Shown here in pieces: positions 44,190 through 53,938 of a stretch of DNA of 64,000 nucleotides. A program made the position numbers and the translations under genes. The stretch lies in NCBI GenBank assembly GCA_001627865.1, contig LUQO01000016.1, positions 62,001-126,000 on the forward strand. The letters are read 5' to 3'. This DNA is from SAR324 cluster bacterium REDSEA-S27_B3 (GTDB taxonomy: Bacteria > SAR324 > NAC60-12). The notes beneath the pieces are model-generated. The model made no database searches. It was not told where the DNA came from and was given only the letters and a program-made list of their open reading frames with translations. Within the stretch, counting starts at the first letter, position 1; the number at the start of each line of letters is the position of its first letter.

Positions 44190-45476
44190 ATGTATGCAGG
44201 TTTTAAAAATAAAGGACTATTCCAGAAATATTTGTTATTTGCTTTGTTGCTTATACTAATGCCTCCATTAATTAGTGCAGAAGAAGATATGTCTGCTCCG
44301 CAGATTTTAACCACCGATCTGATTCGCAAACAAAAGATCAGTAAACCGGAAAAAATTATCAGTTTTGTTGTTGTGGATGAAAGCAGCATTTCTGAAATTT
44401 TGATAAATGGAGTTCCACAAATATTTGAAAGGGCTGATACAGTAGTGATCAACAAGAAGTTCATTTTTGAACCAGGAAAAACCATTGTTGAGGTTATTGC
44501 TGTTGATGTTTCAGGTAATTCTCGTAAGAAAACGTTTTTGGTTGGACTTGGAGAAGAAGTAGATATAGATGAGGAAACAAAGAAAGATGCAAATGCAAGA
44601 AAATTTTTCCTAAAAACTTCTTTTGCATTGAGTTACGAATTAGACAGTAATCCAACCAATGATTTTAGCACTCCTGTACCGGTAAAAGGTATGGATATTA
44701 AAGGGGTGGTTGATGACAGTGAACAGGCCGACTATCGTTCTGTGGCTAACCTGACACTAGTTCTTGGAACGGGAATGGTTAATGGTTTTGTCGGTGGGGT
44801 CAAAAACACTTATTTCAATCAAAAAAATAAATCCATAAACTCTCAAGCAGCTTTTCTTGGAGTCGGCTTGCGTCTGAAGTATCTTGAGGATGATTTTTTA
44901 GTCCTGAATTACCTCTTAACGGATGTAAACGTCGGAGGGAATGATTTTTCTCAGTCTCATTCACTTACTCCGGGAATGCTTTTTAACTCAAAAGATGAAG
45001 AAGGATTATATAAGCACCTATGGACAATGAATTATACATCAGCAGATTTTTCTGATTCGGCGAAAACAGATTCTCCATCATATACATTCAAATGGGAATA
45101 TCACAGCTTGGATACAGAGCTATTGGATGACTACCGTTTCCTATTTGCTTACGGCAAGAGCAGCAGTGGAACAAAAGATTCAGAATTAACTTTTACAGGA
45201 TTTGATTTTGACTGGTACAACAGCTGGGAGTCCGGTTTAAAATGGGATTTGGGATTTGGTCTTCAATACAGGAAATATGCAACAGCAGAACCTTTGACCG
45301 ACAAATTCCTTGGTGGCACTCGTGTTGATGTTCCATTGAGGTTTTCAAACGCTTTTGGCTGGCAGTTTGATCAGGATTGGAAGCTATTACTTAACTACAG
45401 ATATTCACTGAATATTTCAAATAAATCAATTTATGTCAGATCAATCACCGGCTTAACACTCAAGGGAGCATTTTAA
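44190..45476 (+). CDS. Outer-membrane beta-barrel with N-terminal Ig-like domain
   Basis: A 428-residue protein, no named family recognised. A hydrophobic signal (F-A-L-L-L-I-L-M near 18) cleaves near L-I-S-A-E. Residues about 35-125 form an Ig/PKD-like segment (F-V-V-V-D-E-S-S-I-S-E-I-L-I-N-G and V-I-A-V-D-V-S-G-N-S). From about 145 on, alternating strands such as F-L-K-T-S-F-A-L-S-Y-E-L-D and W-D-L-G-F-G-L-Q-Y-R-K-Y run to a final L-T-L-K-G-A-F, with the C-terminal Phe expected for BAM substrates. It is the middle gene of the FecR cassette, 58 bp downstream of the FecR gene. Confidence 0.7.
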   Translation: MYAGFKNKGLFQKYLLFALLLILMPPLISAEEDMSAPQILTTDLIRKQKISKPEKIISFVVVDESSISEILINGVPQIFERADTVVINKKFIFEPGKTIVEVIAVDVSGNSRKKTFLVGLGEEVDIDEETKKDANARKFFLKTSFALSYELDSNPTNDFSTPVPVKGMDIKGVVDDSEQADYRSVANLTLVLGTGMVNGFVGGVKNTYFNQKNKSINSQAAFLGVGLRLKYLEDDFLVLNYLLTDVNVGGNDFSQSHSLTPGMLFNSKDEEGLYKHLWTMNYTSADFSDSAKTDSPSYTFKWEYHSLDTELLDDYRFLFAYGKSSSGTKDSELTFTGFDFDWYNSWESGLKWDLGFGLQYRKYATAEPLTDKFLGGTRVDVPLRFSNAFGWQFDQDWKLLLNYRYSLNISNKSIYVRSITGLTLKGAF

Positions 45477-45489
45477 TAAAAGGGGCAAT

Positions 45490-46449
45490 ATGAAATCCAA
45501 AAATCCTGTTTATCTGAATAAGCTTGGAAACGGCGTCATTCCCCTCTTTTTACTGCTGCTGGTCGGCTGCAGCGAATGGAATGATAATCCAGCTGATAAC
45601 GGGAAATTGTTCCTTGATCTGAGTTCTATACAACGCAAACTCGGCATATTGATGCCGGAAAAAAGACTAAATGAAAAAAATGTCATAGTACCTGAGGATA
45701 CTGCTTCAACTACCGAAGTTAAAGCTTTGGTAGTCGGTGCTTTAGTGGTAACCAGCCGAAATACTCCATATACCAGAGATATTGCTTTGTCGGGTGCAGT
45801 TGAAGAAAGTATGAAAACTGATCTACAAAACTCAGTAGACTTTTTTAAGATTGTGAGACTGCCAACTGCTGACAAAACTATCATGCTTAAACTTCCCCCT
45901 TCAACGGCAGAAAATTGGCAGCCGATTGTGGTTGGTTTGAGAACAGTGCCTGAACTACTTGAAAATTTAGCTGATAATAATCACGAGGACAGCGACATTT
46001 ACTATGGATTTTCCAGCAAATTTTACAAAACTGATAATATTAATAATAATGAAATAATTAAGCTAACCCTATTCCGCAACTGTCTTGGTGATGCTCCTCC
46101 AAAAGGATGTGCGTCTTTTGATTCAAGTATTGACAAAAATCCCATAGTCAAAGCTTCAGTAGAAATTATTGGTGTTACATATAATGGAGGTACAGTCTAT
46201 TCATCATCATCATTCCCGATCTTAATACATCAGAGCACTGATGAAACTGTAGCCGTCACAAGTCTTTCGTCAATTCGCGATCAAATAAAACTGTTGGTTA
46301 CCTCTGTTTCAGATCTTACAATTCAGACTACTCACAGCGGAAATCCTGCGGAATCAGCAGCTTGCCAAGCACTTTATACATCGTCATCGCTCACCGTAGA
46401 ACAACTAAAAGCAGCTTGTGAAATTCAGGAGAATAAAATCAAATTCTGA
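45490..46449 (+). CDS. Predicted lipoprotein, third gene of the FecR cassette
   Basis: A 319-residue protein. The lipobox L-L-L-L-V-G-C ends at Cys27 after a basic/hydrophobic signal, so it is a predicted lipoprotein; S-E at positions +2/+3 predicts outer-membrane sorting rather than Asp-mediated retention. The rest is a soluble, mostly beta-rich domain with a Ser/Thr/Val bias and C-L-G-D-A-P-P-K-G-C (possible disulfide) near 199-208. No family recognised. AAGGGG precedes the ATG by 5 bases and the start is 13 bp after the barrel gene, so it is clearly part of the same operon. Confidence 0.7.
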   Translation: MKSKNPVYLNKLGNGVIPLFLLLLVGCSEWNDNPADNGKLFLDLSSIQRKLGILMPEKRLNEKNVIVPEDTASTTEVKALVVGALVVTSRNTPYTRDIALSGAVEESMKTDLQNSVDFFKIVRLPTADKTIMLKLPPSTAENWQPIVVGLRTVPELLENLADNNHEDSDIYYGFSSKFYKTDNINNNEIIKLTLFRNCLGDAPPKGCASFDSSIDKNPIVKASVEIIGVTYNGGTVYSSSSFPILIHQSTDETVAVTSLSSIRDQIKLLVTSVSDLTIQTTHSGNPAESAACQALYTSSSLTVEQLKAACEIQENKIKF

Positions 46450-46731
46450 ATCAACCAGTCTGATACTTTTTCTTTCCTTTATAAGAATTATATTTCTTTC
46501 TGTACCATGTTGTTGACTTGGTAGGATCTTGTCTGTCAGGCAGTGAATGAAATAATTATTGAACTTCAATTGTGCTTATTAAATCTTTAGTATTCTCAAT
46601 AGAAATCAGAACCGTTTGTTTAGGCTTTATTTAACCTGAATGTATAAGTGAGTTTGTAAATACCAATAAATACAACTGAAGGGGAATTATCACTTTTAGC
46701 AAATCAGATATAATTTGGAAATCTTTCAGTT

Positions 46732-49700
46732 TTAAACTTCCCTATCACCCAAATTACCGTAGCGGTGATAATCAACTGAAATACTTTGTTCACGTAAATA
46801 ACGCAGCATTTCAATTCTGCCTTCTGTAAGGGGAGCATGTCGTGAAATATGCTTACCGAGTTTTGCGGCGGCTTGGTGCATAATATCTGGAACGCGATCA
46901 GGGTGGGCATAGCGAAGACGGTCGATTTCGGCGAGTCGTGAGGAGAGCTGAAGATCATTTTCGATTTTGATTTTCACAGAGTTGCACAATCCTTTGCCAA
47001 GAGGGCCGGAAAGAAATTCGGTAACACCATTTTCCAATTCCGGAGGCAGACTAACTACCACCTGGCATTTGGCAATCCTTGCGGCGGCAATCCTGATCAG
47101 AGTTTCAAACAATCCATCATTTTGATGCATTCGCACACAGACTTTCCCGATGGGAAGATATCGGAATATGTTGTCCTGCCCACGCAAATGGAAAAAATCC
47201 TGCTCAACTGCAAACTCACGCTGATATTGATAAAGGCAGCTGTAAATTGCATCAATGGTTTTTTGCATCTCGTCTTGAATTTCAGGATGCTCATTGCTGG
47301 AAAGTTGAGACTGCCATTTTTTTGCAATTAAGTACAAAGGTGATTCTTCCTTTATAATCCCCTCGGTAGGCGACTTTCCTTCTTCGATTTTACAAAACTG
47401 TACCGCGTAATTCGGGCTCCCGGCTTTGATTCCGGATCCGATTGCGGAAAGCCCCATTCCTCCGAAAGCCTGACGAAGCACAATCGCGCCGGTAGTCACG
47501 CGGTTAATGTAAAGATTGCCCGCGTTAATTTTTTCAGACCAGATTTTTTGTTCACGCGGATCCAGACTTTCCAGTCCGGAGGTAAGGCCGTAATCGGTGT
47601 CATTGACAATTTCAATCGCGTCCTCAAGAGACTGTGCTTCCATCACTGAAAGCAGCGGACCGAAAAATTCAGTCTGGTGAGAAAAGCTGCCTCGACGCAC
47701 ACCCCATTTTACTGATGGATTCCATAGTTTGGGGTTGTGTTCATCACATTTTGGCGGCAATGCCCAGCTTTCTCCGGCCTCCAATGTTTCAAGTCCCTTG
47801 CAAAAATGTTCCAGCGGTTCCCGGATCAGTGGTCCAAGTTTATTGGCAAAATTCCAGACCGAGCCGATTTTCAGAGTTTGAATGGCGTCAAGCAGCTGTT
47901 TGCGAAAAGTAGCATCATGATAAACTTCTTTCTCCAAAACAAGCAGGGACGTGGCCGAACATTTTTGTCCGCTGTGACTGAAGGCCGAATGCAGTATGTG
48001 CTCTACGGCCTGATCACGGTCGGCCATGGCTGTGACAATGGTTGCGTTTTTTCCACCTGTTTCCGCCGACAATTCAACGTCAGGACGAGACTCGAGCAGT
48101 TTCAACGCTGTCTGTGTTCCTCCGGTGAAAATGATGGCGTCTACTTCAGGATGTCCGGATAATGCCATCACCGGTTCGCCGTCTTCACAGGTCACTAGCT
48201 GCAGCACTTCAGGTGGGATTCCGGCATCCCAGAAACATTGTGCTATCTCCGCTCCGAGTGGAAAAGCCAGCGGAGACGGTTTGAGTAACACTGTATTTCC
48301 TGAAGCCAAAGCCGCGGCCACACCTCCTGTCGGAATTGCAATCGGAAAATTCCACGGCGGAATTACAAGAACAACTCCCAAAGGTGAAAACATCAGCGAT
48401 GTCTGGTCTTCAAGCAAACGCAGTGAATGAGGATAATATTCCACGAAATCAATTGCTTCTGAAATTTCAGGATCGCTTTCATAAAATGTTTTTCCGCAAA
48501 CTGCTGCCGCAATTCCAATCAAATCACCCCGCTTTTTACGCAGATTGTTTGCGACTTTTCCCAACAGCTGATGCCGTTCGTGCAAAGTTGTCTGGCGCCA
48601 ATTTGACGAATCATCCCTGGCAATTTTTACTGTTGTTCCCACGTCCGTTTTTGTAGCCAGTGCGACAGAATAAACCGCGGGCATATCAGGCTGTGAGGGA
48701 TCGAAAAATTCCAGTTGTTTGCGTTTTGCTTTTAACTCAGTTTTGCCGATGAAGAGAGGAATTAATCTGGTTTTAGTATTGCCGGTGGGCTGCCATTTTA
48801 GGCGGATTTTTTCAGCCCATTTACGGTTTTCCGGAAGCACCCAATCAGTATCAACTTCATTCCGGAAGTTCGGATTTGTGAATGTCCCTACATTTTCTTC
48901 AAATGTTTCAGTGTTTCTATTTTGTTTACGACGCGGTACTGAAGATACCTGATCTTTGATTTGCCAGGAATCGAGAAATTGTTTTTCAAGGAATCTCCAT
49001 TCTTCAGAACCAACACTGATGTCGAAGGAATGGCGTAAAAAGTTGTCCGGACTTGTGTTTTCGTCGAGACGCCGTACAAGATATGCGATGGAGCTGATAA
49101 ACTGATCTTTAGATGTAACAGGAGTGTAAAGCAGTAAATTGGTTTTTTTGTTTTTTTCAGCCGGTGTTTCTGCTTGCAGGGTTCTACGCACATGATCAGC
49201 CATGCCTTCAAGCATCTCAAATACCAGTCCTTCAGTTATGCCACGATCTTCTGCCAGTAGATAGGTGTATGCAAGATCAAACAAGTTGTGTGAAGCCAGT
49301 CCAAAATGCACTGCCTCAATGTTTTCCGGCTGAAGCCCGAATTCGAGCATGCGCTTGAAATTGGCATCAGTTTCAACTTTTGAATTAAATACAGTCAGCG
49401 GCCAGCCATATACTTCTGCTTCAACTGCTTCCATCGCCAGATTGGCACCTTTGACAAGCCTCATCTTAATCGGGCTGCCGCCGTTTTGTACGCGCTTTTT
49501 TGCCCAGCTGACCAGTTCCTGCTGGCGTAAAAAGGAATCCGGAAGATATGCCTGTAAAACTATCCCTGCCTGCAAATTCCTGAATTCTGTTTGATCAAGG
49601 GTGCGCGTAAATGCCTCAATTGTCAGGTCGAGATCGTGATATGCTTCCATGTCCAGATTGACAAATTTCGCGTGCATTGTGCCCTCGCTGTGCTTGACAG

Positions 49701-50364
49701 GATTTTCCATGGCAATCCTGTAAAGTTCAGCAAGTCTCTCACAGATCAGATCAAGTTCGCTTTCAAAACCAAGCGGATGGAGCAGGGCCACGATGTTTGA
49801 AATTTTAATTGAAATGGTGTGAATGTCCGGATTTCTAAGTGAGTCACCATAATGCTTCAAACGGTTTTGTGCTTCAGCGTCACCCAATACTGCCTCTCCC
49901 AAATGATTGAGGTTGACCTGAATACCCTCTGACAGCCTTTTTTTCAAATGTACTTGCAGGAATTCGGGCTCTTCACGAAGAATGGTGCGGCGTGTGTCCT
50001 TGCGGATTCTGTGTAAAATTTGAGAATGAGCGAACTGCGGAATGTGTTTTCCGAAAAGCAAAAACATATTCAGCATCCAGCGCTCAATTCGCGGGAAAAA
50101 AGCCGGTATACCATAATGCTTCAGCAAGTACTCAAATTGGTCAACTACCCTGCGTGGGTTTTCGGAACGGAAACTCTGGTCAATCAGATGTGTCAGCACG
50201 GTTTTGTCAGACGGATGCTGCAGCATACGGCGCATCATCGTTTGATGAACAAATTCTTCTCTGGTGCGTAAAGAGTTGGCTTGATTTTGCCAGGATTCCG
50301 CGAGGGCAAGTGTCTTGCGAAGTATTTCCGGAGTTGGGCTATGTTTCTGTGTGGAGGATTTCAT
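46732..50364 (-). CDS. putA: Bifunctional proline dehydrogenase / P5C dehydrogenase PutA
   Basis: A 1210-residue enzyme that oxidises proline to glutamate in two steps. The N-terminal FAD barrel (about 130-440) contains V-K-G-A-N near 320 and H-F-G-L-A-S-H-N near 355. The aldehyde dehydrogenase half has P-P-W-N-F-P-I-A near 671, E-T-G-G-K-N near 765, and the nucleophile in S-G-Q-K-C-S near 796-801. An additional about 200-residue C-terminal region ends in R-Y-G-N-L-G-D-R. There is no ribbon-helix-helix DNA-binding domain, so it is not a self-regulating PutA. It appears monocistronic. A decayed copy of its last 300 bp lies at 42531. Confidence 0.94.
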   Translation of the reverse strand: MKSSTQKHSPTPEILRKTLALAESWQNQANSLRTREEFVHQTMMRRMLQHPSDKTVLTHLIDQSFRSENPRRVVDQFEYLLKHYGIPAFFPRIERWMLNMFLLFGKHIPQFAHSQILHRIRKDTRRTILREEPEFLQVHLKKRLSEGIQVNLNHLGEAVLGDAEAQNRLKHYGDSLRNPDIHTISIKISNIVALLHPLGFESELDLICERLAELYRIAMENPVKHSEGTMHAKFVNLDMEAYHDLDLTIEAFTRTLDQTEFRNLQAGIVLQAYLPDSFLRQQELVSWAKKRVQNGGSPIKMRLVKGANLAMEAVEAEVYGWPLTVFNSKVETDANFKRMLEFGLQPENIEAVHFGLASHNLFDLAYTYLLAEDRGITEGLVFEMLEGMADHVRRTLQAETPAEKNKKTNLLLYTPVTSKDQFISSIAYLVRRLDENTSPDNFLRHSFDISVGSEEWRFLEKQFLDSWQIKDQVSSVPRRKQNRNTETFEENVGTFTNPNFRNEVDTDWVLPENRKWAEKIRLKWQPTGNTKTRLIPLFIGKTELKAKRKQLEFFDPSQPDMPAVYSVALATKTDVGTTVKIARDDSSNWRQTTLHERHQLLGKVANNLRKKRGDLIGIAAAVCGKTFYESDPEISEAIDFVEYYPHSLRLLEDQTSLMFSPLGVVLVIPPWNFPIAIPTGGVAAALASGNTVLLKPSPLAFPLGAEIAQCFWDAGIPPEVLQLVTCEDGEPVMALSGHPEVDAIIFTGGTQTALKLLESRPDVELSAETGGKNATIVTAMADRDQAVEHILHSAFSHSGQKCSATSLLVLEKEVYHDATFRKQLLDAIQTLKIGSVWNFANKLGPLIREPLEHFCKGLETLEAGESWALPPKCDEHNPKLWNPSVKWGVRRGSFSHQTEFFGPLLSVMEAQSLEDAIEIVNDTDYGLTSGLESLDPREQKIWSEKINAGNLYINRVTTGAIVLRQAFGGMGLSAIGSGIKAGSPNYAVQFCKIEEGKSPTEGIIKEESPLYLIAKKWQSQLSSNEHPEIQDEMQKTIDAIYSCLYQYQREFAVEQDFFHLRGQDNIFRYLPIGKVCVRMHQNDGLFETLIRIAAARIAKCQVVVSLPPELENGVTEFLSGPLGKGLCNSVKIKIENDLQLSSRLAEIDRLRYAHPDRVPDIMHQAAAKLGKHISRHAPLTEGRIEMLRYLREQSISVDYHRYGNLGDREV

Positions 50365-50720
50365 ACTATGCTGTTAAAGATTTCAATGATTTTGAAACGT
50401 ACTCATGTGACAGCGCTAATATGATCAGATTTAAGTCTTTAGTGTTGATTCAGAAATACACCTTTTCTATTAAATTATAAAGCTAAATTGAGTGTGAATA
50501 TTTAAATGATCTTCATTCCAAAATATAGATTATTGCCTTCAGATCATGATTGCAGCAGGACAATGAATTGAATGGACGAATAATTGTGCTGATATTTTAA
50601 AATTCAAACTTTGCCATTTCCCATTTGGAGGAAACCGCATAAGGAGTGATTTTAAGGTGGGGAGGATTATGCAGCCCACATTTAGAAAACACGGGCTGCA
50701 ATTCCGGAATAATCCGGATG
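50365..50720. other. Intergenic region between bioY and putA
   Basis: A 356-bp stretch upstream of putA (-). It probably holds the putA promoter, but I see no clear box pair and no gene. A hairpin near its bioY side (50670-50700) is given separately. Confidence 0.4.
50670..50700 (-). terminator. Hairpin downstream of bioY
   Basis: An 8-bp perfect stem, TGCAGCCC (50670-50677) and GGGCTGCA (50693-50700), lies about 20 bp after the bioY stop. A U-run is lacking on the minus strand, so it may be a Rho-aided or mRNA-stabilising stem rather than a full intrinsic terminator. Two TCCGGA hexamers sit between it and the gene. Confidence 0.4.
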
Positions 50721-51329
50721 CTACTGTTTCAGTCGGTTAACGTATTTCCAGACAGAGGGGAGTAGTGCAACAGCCAGTGCGATTTTAAGCAGGTCCCCGA
50801 GAATAAAGGGATATAAGCCTAATTCAAAAACAGGCTTGTCCCATCCTATGAAGTTTCCAAGCCATATTAAACCGAATGTGTAAAGCAGGATGTTGCCTAC
50901 CAGCAGAGGCACCATCATTTTTAGATAACTACGATCAAAACCTTTTTCAGCAAACCATCCACAGGCAACGGCTGCAAGAAAAAACCCATATAGATAACCT
51001 GCAGTTGGCCCCATCAATACAATCATTCCACCTTTGCCTCCATGAAATACAGGCAATCCAATGGCACCTTCCAACAAGTACAAAGCAACGGTTAATCCTC
51101 CCAGTCGCCAGCCGTAAGTCAGTCCGATTAAAAACACCGCGAATGTCTGCATTGTTACCGGAACCGGGTAAAAAGGTACGATAATTTGAGCACAAAGCGC
51201 TATCAATGCAGAACCTCCAAACGCAAGCACAGCATAACGGATTATTTTTTGAGCGTTATTTTCGGCGCTCTCAAGAACTAGAGTTTCAAATAAACTTGGA
51301 TAAGTCAGAAGTTGAGTCTGGTTTTTCAT
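50721..51329 (-). CDS. bioY: Biotin transporter substrate-binding component BioY
   Basis: A membrane protein of about 202 residues with six hydrophobic segments. Landmarks: P-F-Y-P-V-P-V-T-M-Q-T near 48-58, G-G-K-G-G-M near 95-100, and G-P-T-A-G-Y-L-Y-G-F near 104-113, the strongly conserved BioY parts. It is the biotin-specific subunit of an ECF transporter (or acts alone). AAGGAG precedes the ATG at 51329, so the longer frame to 51344 is rejected. No ECF energising genes are nearby, so it would use ones elsewhere or none. Biotin uptake suggests at least partial auxotrophy (inference). Confidence 0.93.
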   Translation of the reverse strand: MKNQTQLLTYPSLFETLVLESAENNAQKIIRYAVLAFGGSALIALCAQIIVPFYPVPVTMQTFAVFLIGLTYGWRLGGLTVALYLLEGAIGLPVFHGGKGGMIVLMGPTAGYLYGFFLAAVACGWFAEKGFDRSYLKMMVPLLVGNILLYTFGLIWLGNFIGWDKPVFELGLYPFILGDLLKIALAVALLPSVWKYVNRLKQ

Positions 51330-51475
51330 TGTTCTCCTTGTCAATTACTGGAAAATGGTTTAAATGTACCGTTATTAGAGAGAGAAGAATTGAATTTGCC
51401 CAAGAGTTTATCAGTAAATGATTACAAAGTGTACTTGTTTTTTCATCCTTACTGCGTTCACGGTCAAGTGCATCA

Positions 51476-51724
51476 TTATTCCAAAACCGCACCCTGATTC
51501 CTAATACTTTTGCTAGCATTCAAAACTGTAATTCCTACTATGTCATCCGCACGATAATGATAAATATTTCCGTCATCTTCCATAATACTATCCTCAGCAC
51601 GTTGCGGCTTTTCAAAAGAAATGTATAGTGTGTCCGCTGCCTTATCAAAATCAATCCAGACAGAAGGACGATGCAGATTCAAAATCATTGGAATCATTTT
51701 CGGATCGAATCTTATTGTTTCCAT
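51476..51724 (-). CDS. DUF2283 protein, putative antitoxin partner
   Basis: An 82-residue protein with the DUF2283 pattern: D-K-A-A-D-T-L-Y-I-S-F near 26-36, I-M-E-D-D-G-N-I-Y-H-Y near 47-57, and D-D-I-V-G-I-T-V-L-N-A-S near 60-71. DUF2283 proteins are small and often sit next to putative toxins. GAGGAG lies before the ATG. It starts 13 bp inside the upstream nuclease-fold gene. Function by context only. Confidence 0.65.
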   Translation of the reverse strand: METIRFDPKMIPMILNLHRPSVWIDFDKAADTLYISFEKPQRAEDSIMEDDGNIYHYRADDIVGITVLNASKSIRNQGAVLE

Positions 51725-52029
51725 ACTGTTACTCCTCGCTTAACAAATTGTTGAGGCTTTGAAGTTAAAAGAGAGGTTATTACAAAACCATTGTCATCAT
51801 CACGATAAATTACAACACAGGTTTTTGGACCCAAACTGGTTGAACTATAGTTTCGTAATGCATAATGTTCACCTTCAGGTGATTGAACAACTTGATCTGG
51901 AGAAATGAGTGTTTCTAAAAGCAGATCATAATTTCCTGCCATATAATCATGAGATTCTACTATATGAGCCCATCGTTCAGCTGTTAAACGAATCTCGTGC
52001 CCTAAAACAGATTGGCAGTGTGATTCCAT
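51712..52029 (-). CDS. PBECR-like nuclease-fold protein, putative toxin
   Basis: A 105-residue protein resembling the phage-barnase/EndoU/colicin-E5/RelE-like families: I-R-L-T-A-E-R-W-A-H-I-V-E-S-H near 13-27, then a D-Q-V-V-Q-S strand near 45-50, and a late F-V-I-T-S-L-L-T-S strand. The R-W-x-H-I core is the usual signature, with His as a plausible catalytic residue. It precedes and overlaps the DUF2283 gene. A toxin-antitoxin function is inference from this pairing. Confidence 0.6.
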   Translation of the reverse strand: MESHCQSVLGHEIRLTAERWAHIVESHDYMAGNYDLLLETLISPDQVVQSPEGEHYALRNYSSTSLGPKTCVVIYRDDDNGFVITSLLTSKPQQFVKRGVTVWKQ

Positions 52030-52135
52030 TTAGTACTGCTTGTCGAAGTTTACAGAAAATTTATCTGAGGTTACTTAAATTGATCACCTAAATACAGCTC
52101 TGAAACAAGTCTAAAGGGTTTCACTCTTGGTAGAG

Positions 52136-53794
52136 CTATTTTATACCGTCCCATGGACCTGGACTATTAACACTAACTTTAATATCGATAACTGCGGGGC
52201 ATCCGGCATTTAGTGCAGATTGCAGTATCACTGCGAATTCTTCATTGCTGTTTACCGTATAGCCTTCAGCACCCATCGCCTTTGCAATTTCAGCAAAGTT
52301 TATATTTTTAAGTCTTGTTCCTATTGGTCTGCCTGGAAACTCGCGTTTTTGATGTCTGTTTATTGTACCATAATTATTGTTATTGAAAACAAGTACTACA
52401 AAACTATCAAGGTTCAACCTTACAGCAGTTTCCAGTTCGCTCATAGTCATTGTGAATCCACCGTCACCAGCAAAAGCCACGGCCGGCGCATGCGGCCGGG
52501 ACAGTTTTGCACCAATAGCCGCTGGTAAAGCATAGCCCATTGCTCCGCTGGTTGGTCCAAAAAATGTGTGTGGTTTGTTCCATTTGTAATAACGTACAAG
52601 CCAGCCGCCAAAGTCTCCAGCGTCACAAGTCGTGCTGACATCATCATCTAAAATATTCACGATGTCGTAATATATTCCTTCAAAGTCAATTGTCCCGTCC
52701 TTCAAACTGCTTCTGTTACTTTGCGGAGTAGTCAGTTTTACATAACGTTCATGCCATTCTGCAACTTCAGTTTGACGTGCTTTAGATGGCTCAGGATTTG
52801 CGAGTTTTAAAGTTCCTCCAATTTTGAGCATTGCCTCTCCCTCATCAGCGACAAGAGATAGATCAGCTCCGGTCCAGCTGCCGCCTGTATCCCCAGCGGA
52901 CTGATCGATATGGATAAGCTTTTGCCGGGGGGATGGAACTGTGTAGTTTAAAGTTGTGAATTCATCAAGCCGTGTGCCGATGGCGATAATCAGATCTGCA
53001 TTCTTTAGGGGCTCAGACAAAACATTAGAAAGTGATGATACATGCAAACCGCCCAGATAAAGATGATGACTGTTTGGAAACGCGTCGAATCTCCTCCACG
53101 CTGTTATTACTGGTATCTGAAGAAGCTCAGCGAAATGAACAAGCTTGTCAGAATGGTTTCCGCGTAATATTCCTTCCCCTGCCAAAATACATGGGCGTTT
53201 TGCCTTACAAATCAGATCTGCCGCTGATTTAGAACTTTCTTCTGTGACAGATGGTGAAAATGCATTTGTTTCTCGCCATACAGATGGTTTTGCCCTTGTG
53301 CTCCTGTCAATATCTTCCGGGAGACTGATGACAACCGGACCGGGACGTCCGGAACAAGCAATATGGAAAGCCTTGTCAACAATTTCTGCTACACGATCAG
53401 CTCTTGTTATTTCAACAGACCATTTGGATATTGGCCGCACAAACTCAACTATATCGAGCTCCTGAAAAGCTTCCCGACGGCGGACTTGTGTTGGTACCTG
53501 GCCAACGATTACAACAAGAGGCGTGGAGTCCTGTTGTGCGGTGTGAAGAGCAATTGACAAATGGGTTAAGCCCGGTCCTCGTGTGACAATGCATACACCA
53601 GTATTTGATGTTGCCTTAGCATACACTTCTGCCATAATACCAGCACCTTCCTCATGACGTGTAGAAATCAATCGGGGATTGTCTGATCCATAGAATGCGT
53701 CCATAGTTGCAAGAAAACTCTCACCGGGAACACAAAAAACGTGATCGATTTCACGTGTTTTAATGGCTTCAAAAATTGTTTCTGCTACTGTCAT
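52136..53794 (-). CDS. Thiamine-diphosphate enzyme, acetolactate-synthase-like
   Basis: A 552-residue ThDP enzyme. N-domain with the catalytic Glu in T-R-H-E-E-G-A-G near 45-52, a central nucleotide-like domain (about 190-330) and a C-terminal ThDP domain with G-P-T-S-G-A-M-G-Y-A near 412, and the metal motif G-D-G-G-F through N-N-N-N-Y near 438-470. It resembles acetolactate synthase large subunits, but R-L-D-E-F replaces the FAD-site R-F-D-D-R and no small subunit follows. It may rather be a decarboxylase of a substituted 2-oxoacid. Not assignable to substrate. Confidence 0.85.
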   Translation of the reverse strand: MTVAETIFEAIKTREIDHVFCVPGESFLATMDAFYGSDNPRLISTRHEEGAGIMAEVYAKATSNTGVCIVTRGPGLTHLSIALHTAQQDSTPLVVIVGQVPTQVRRREAFQELDIVEFVRPISKWSVEITRADRVAEIVDKAFHIACSGRPGPVVISLPEDIDRSTRAKPSVWRETNAFSPSVTEESSKSAADLICKAKRPCILAGEGILRGNHSDKLVHFAELLQIPVITAWRRFDAFPNSHHLYLGGLHVSSLSNVLSEPLKNADLIIAIGTRLDEFTTLNYTVPSPRQKLIHIDQSAGDTGGSWTGADLSLVADEGEAMLKIGGTLKLANPEPSKARQTEVAEWHERYVKLTTPQSNRSSLKDGTIDFEGIYYDIVNILDDDVSTTCDAGDFGGWLVRYYKWNKPHTFFGPTSGAMGYALPAAIGAKLSRPHAPAVAFAGDGGFTMTMSELETAVRLNLDSFVVLVFNNNNYGTINRHQKREFPGRPIGTRLKNINFAEIAKAMGAEGYTVNSNEEFAVILQSALNAGCPAVIDIKVSVNSPGPWDGIK

Positions 53795-53938
53795 TTTTTG
53801 AACTCATTCAGATAAATAATGTTTTTCGTTTTATATATGAACACACAGTACAAAGTTTTCTGTTATGGCGATGAAATTTGTATGCTTGTCGTTAAGTGCG
53901 GTAAAATGTTTGTAATTTTTGGTCATAATGTATGATGT

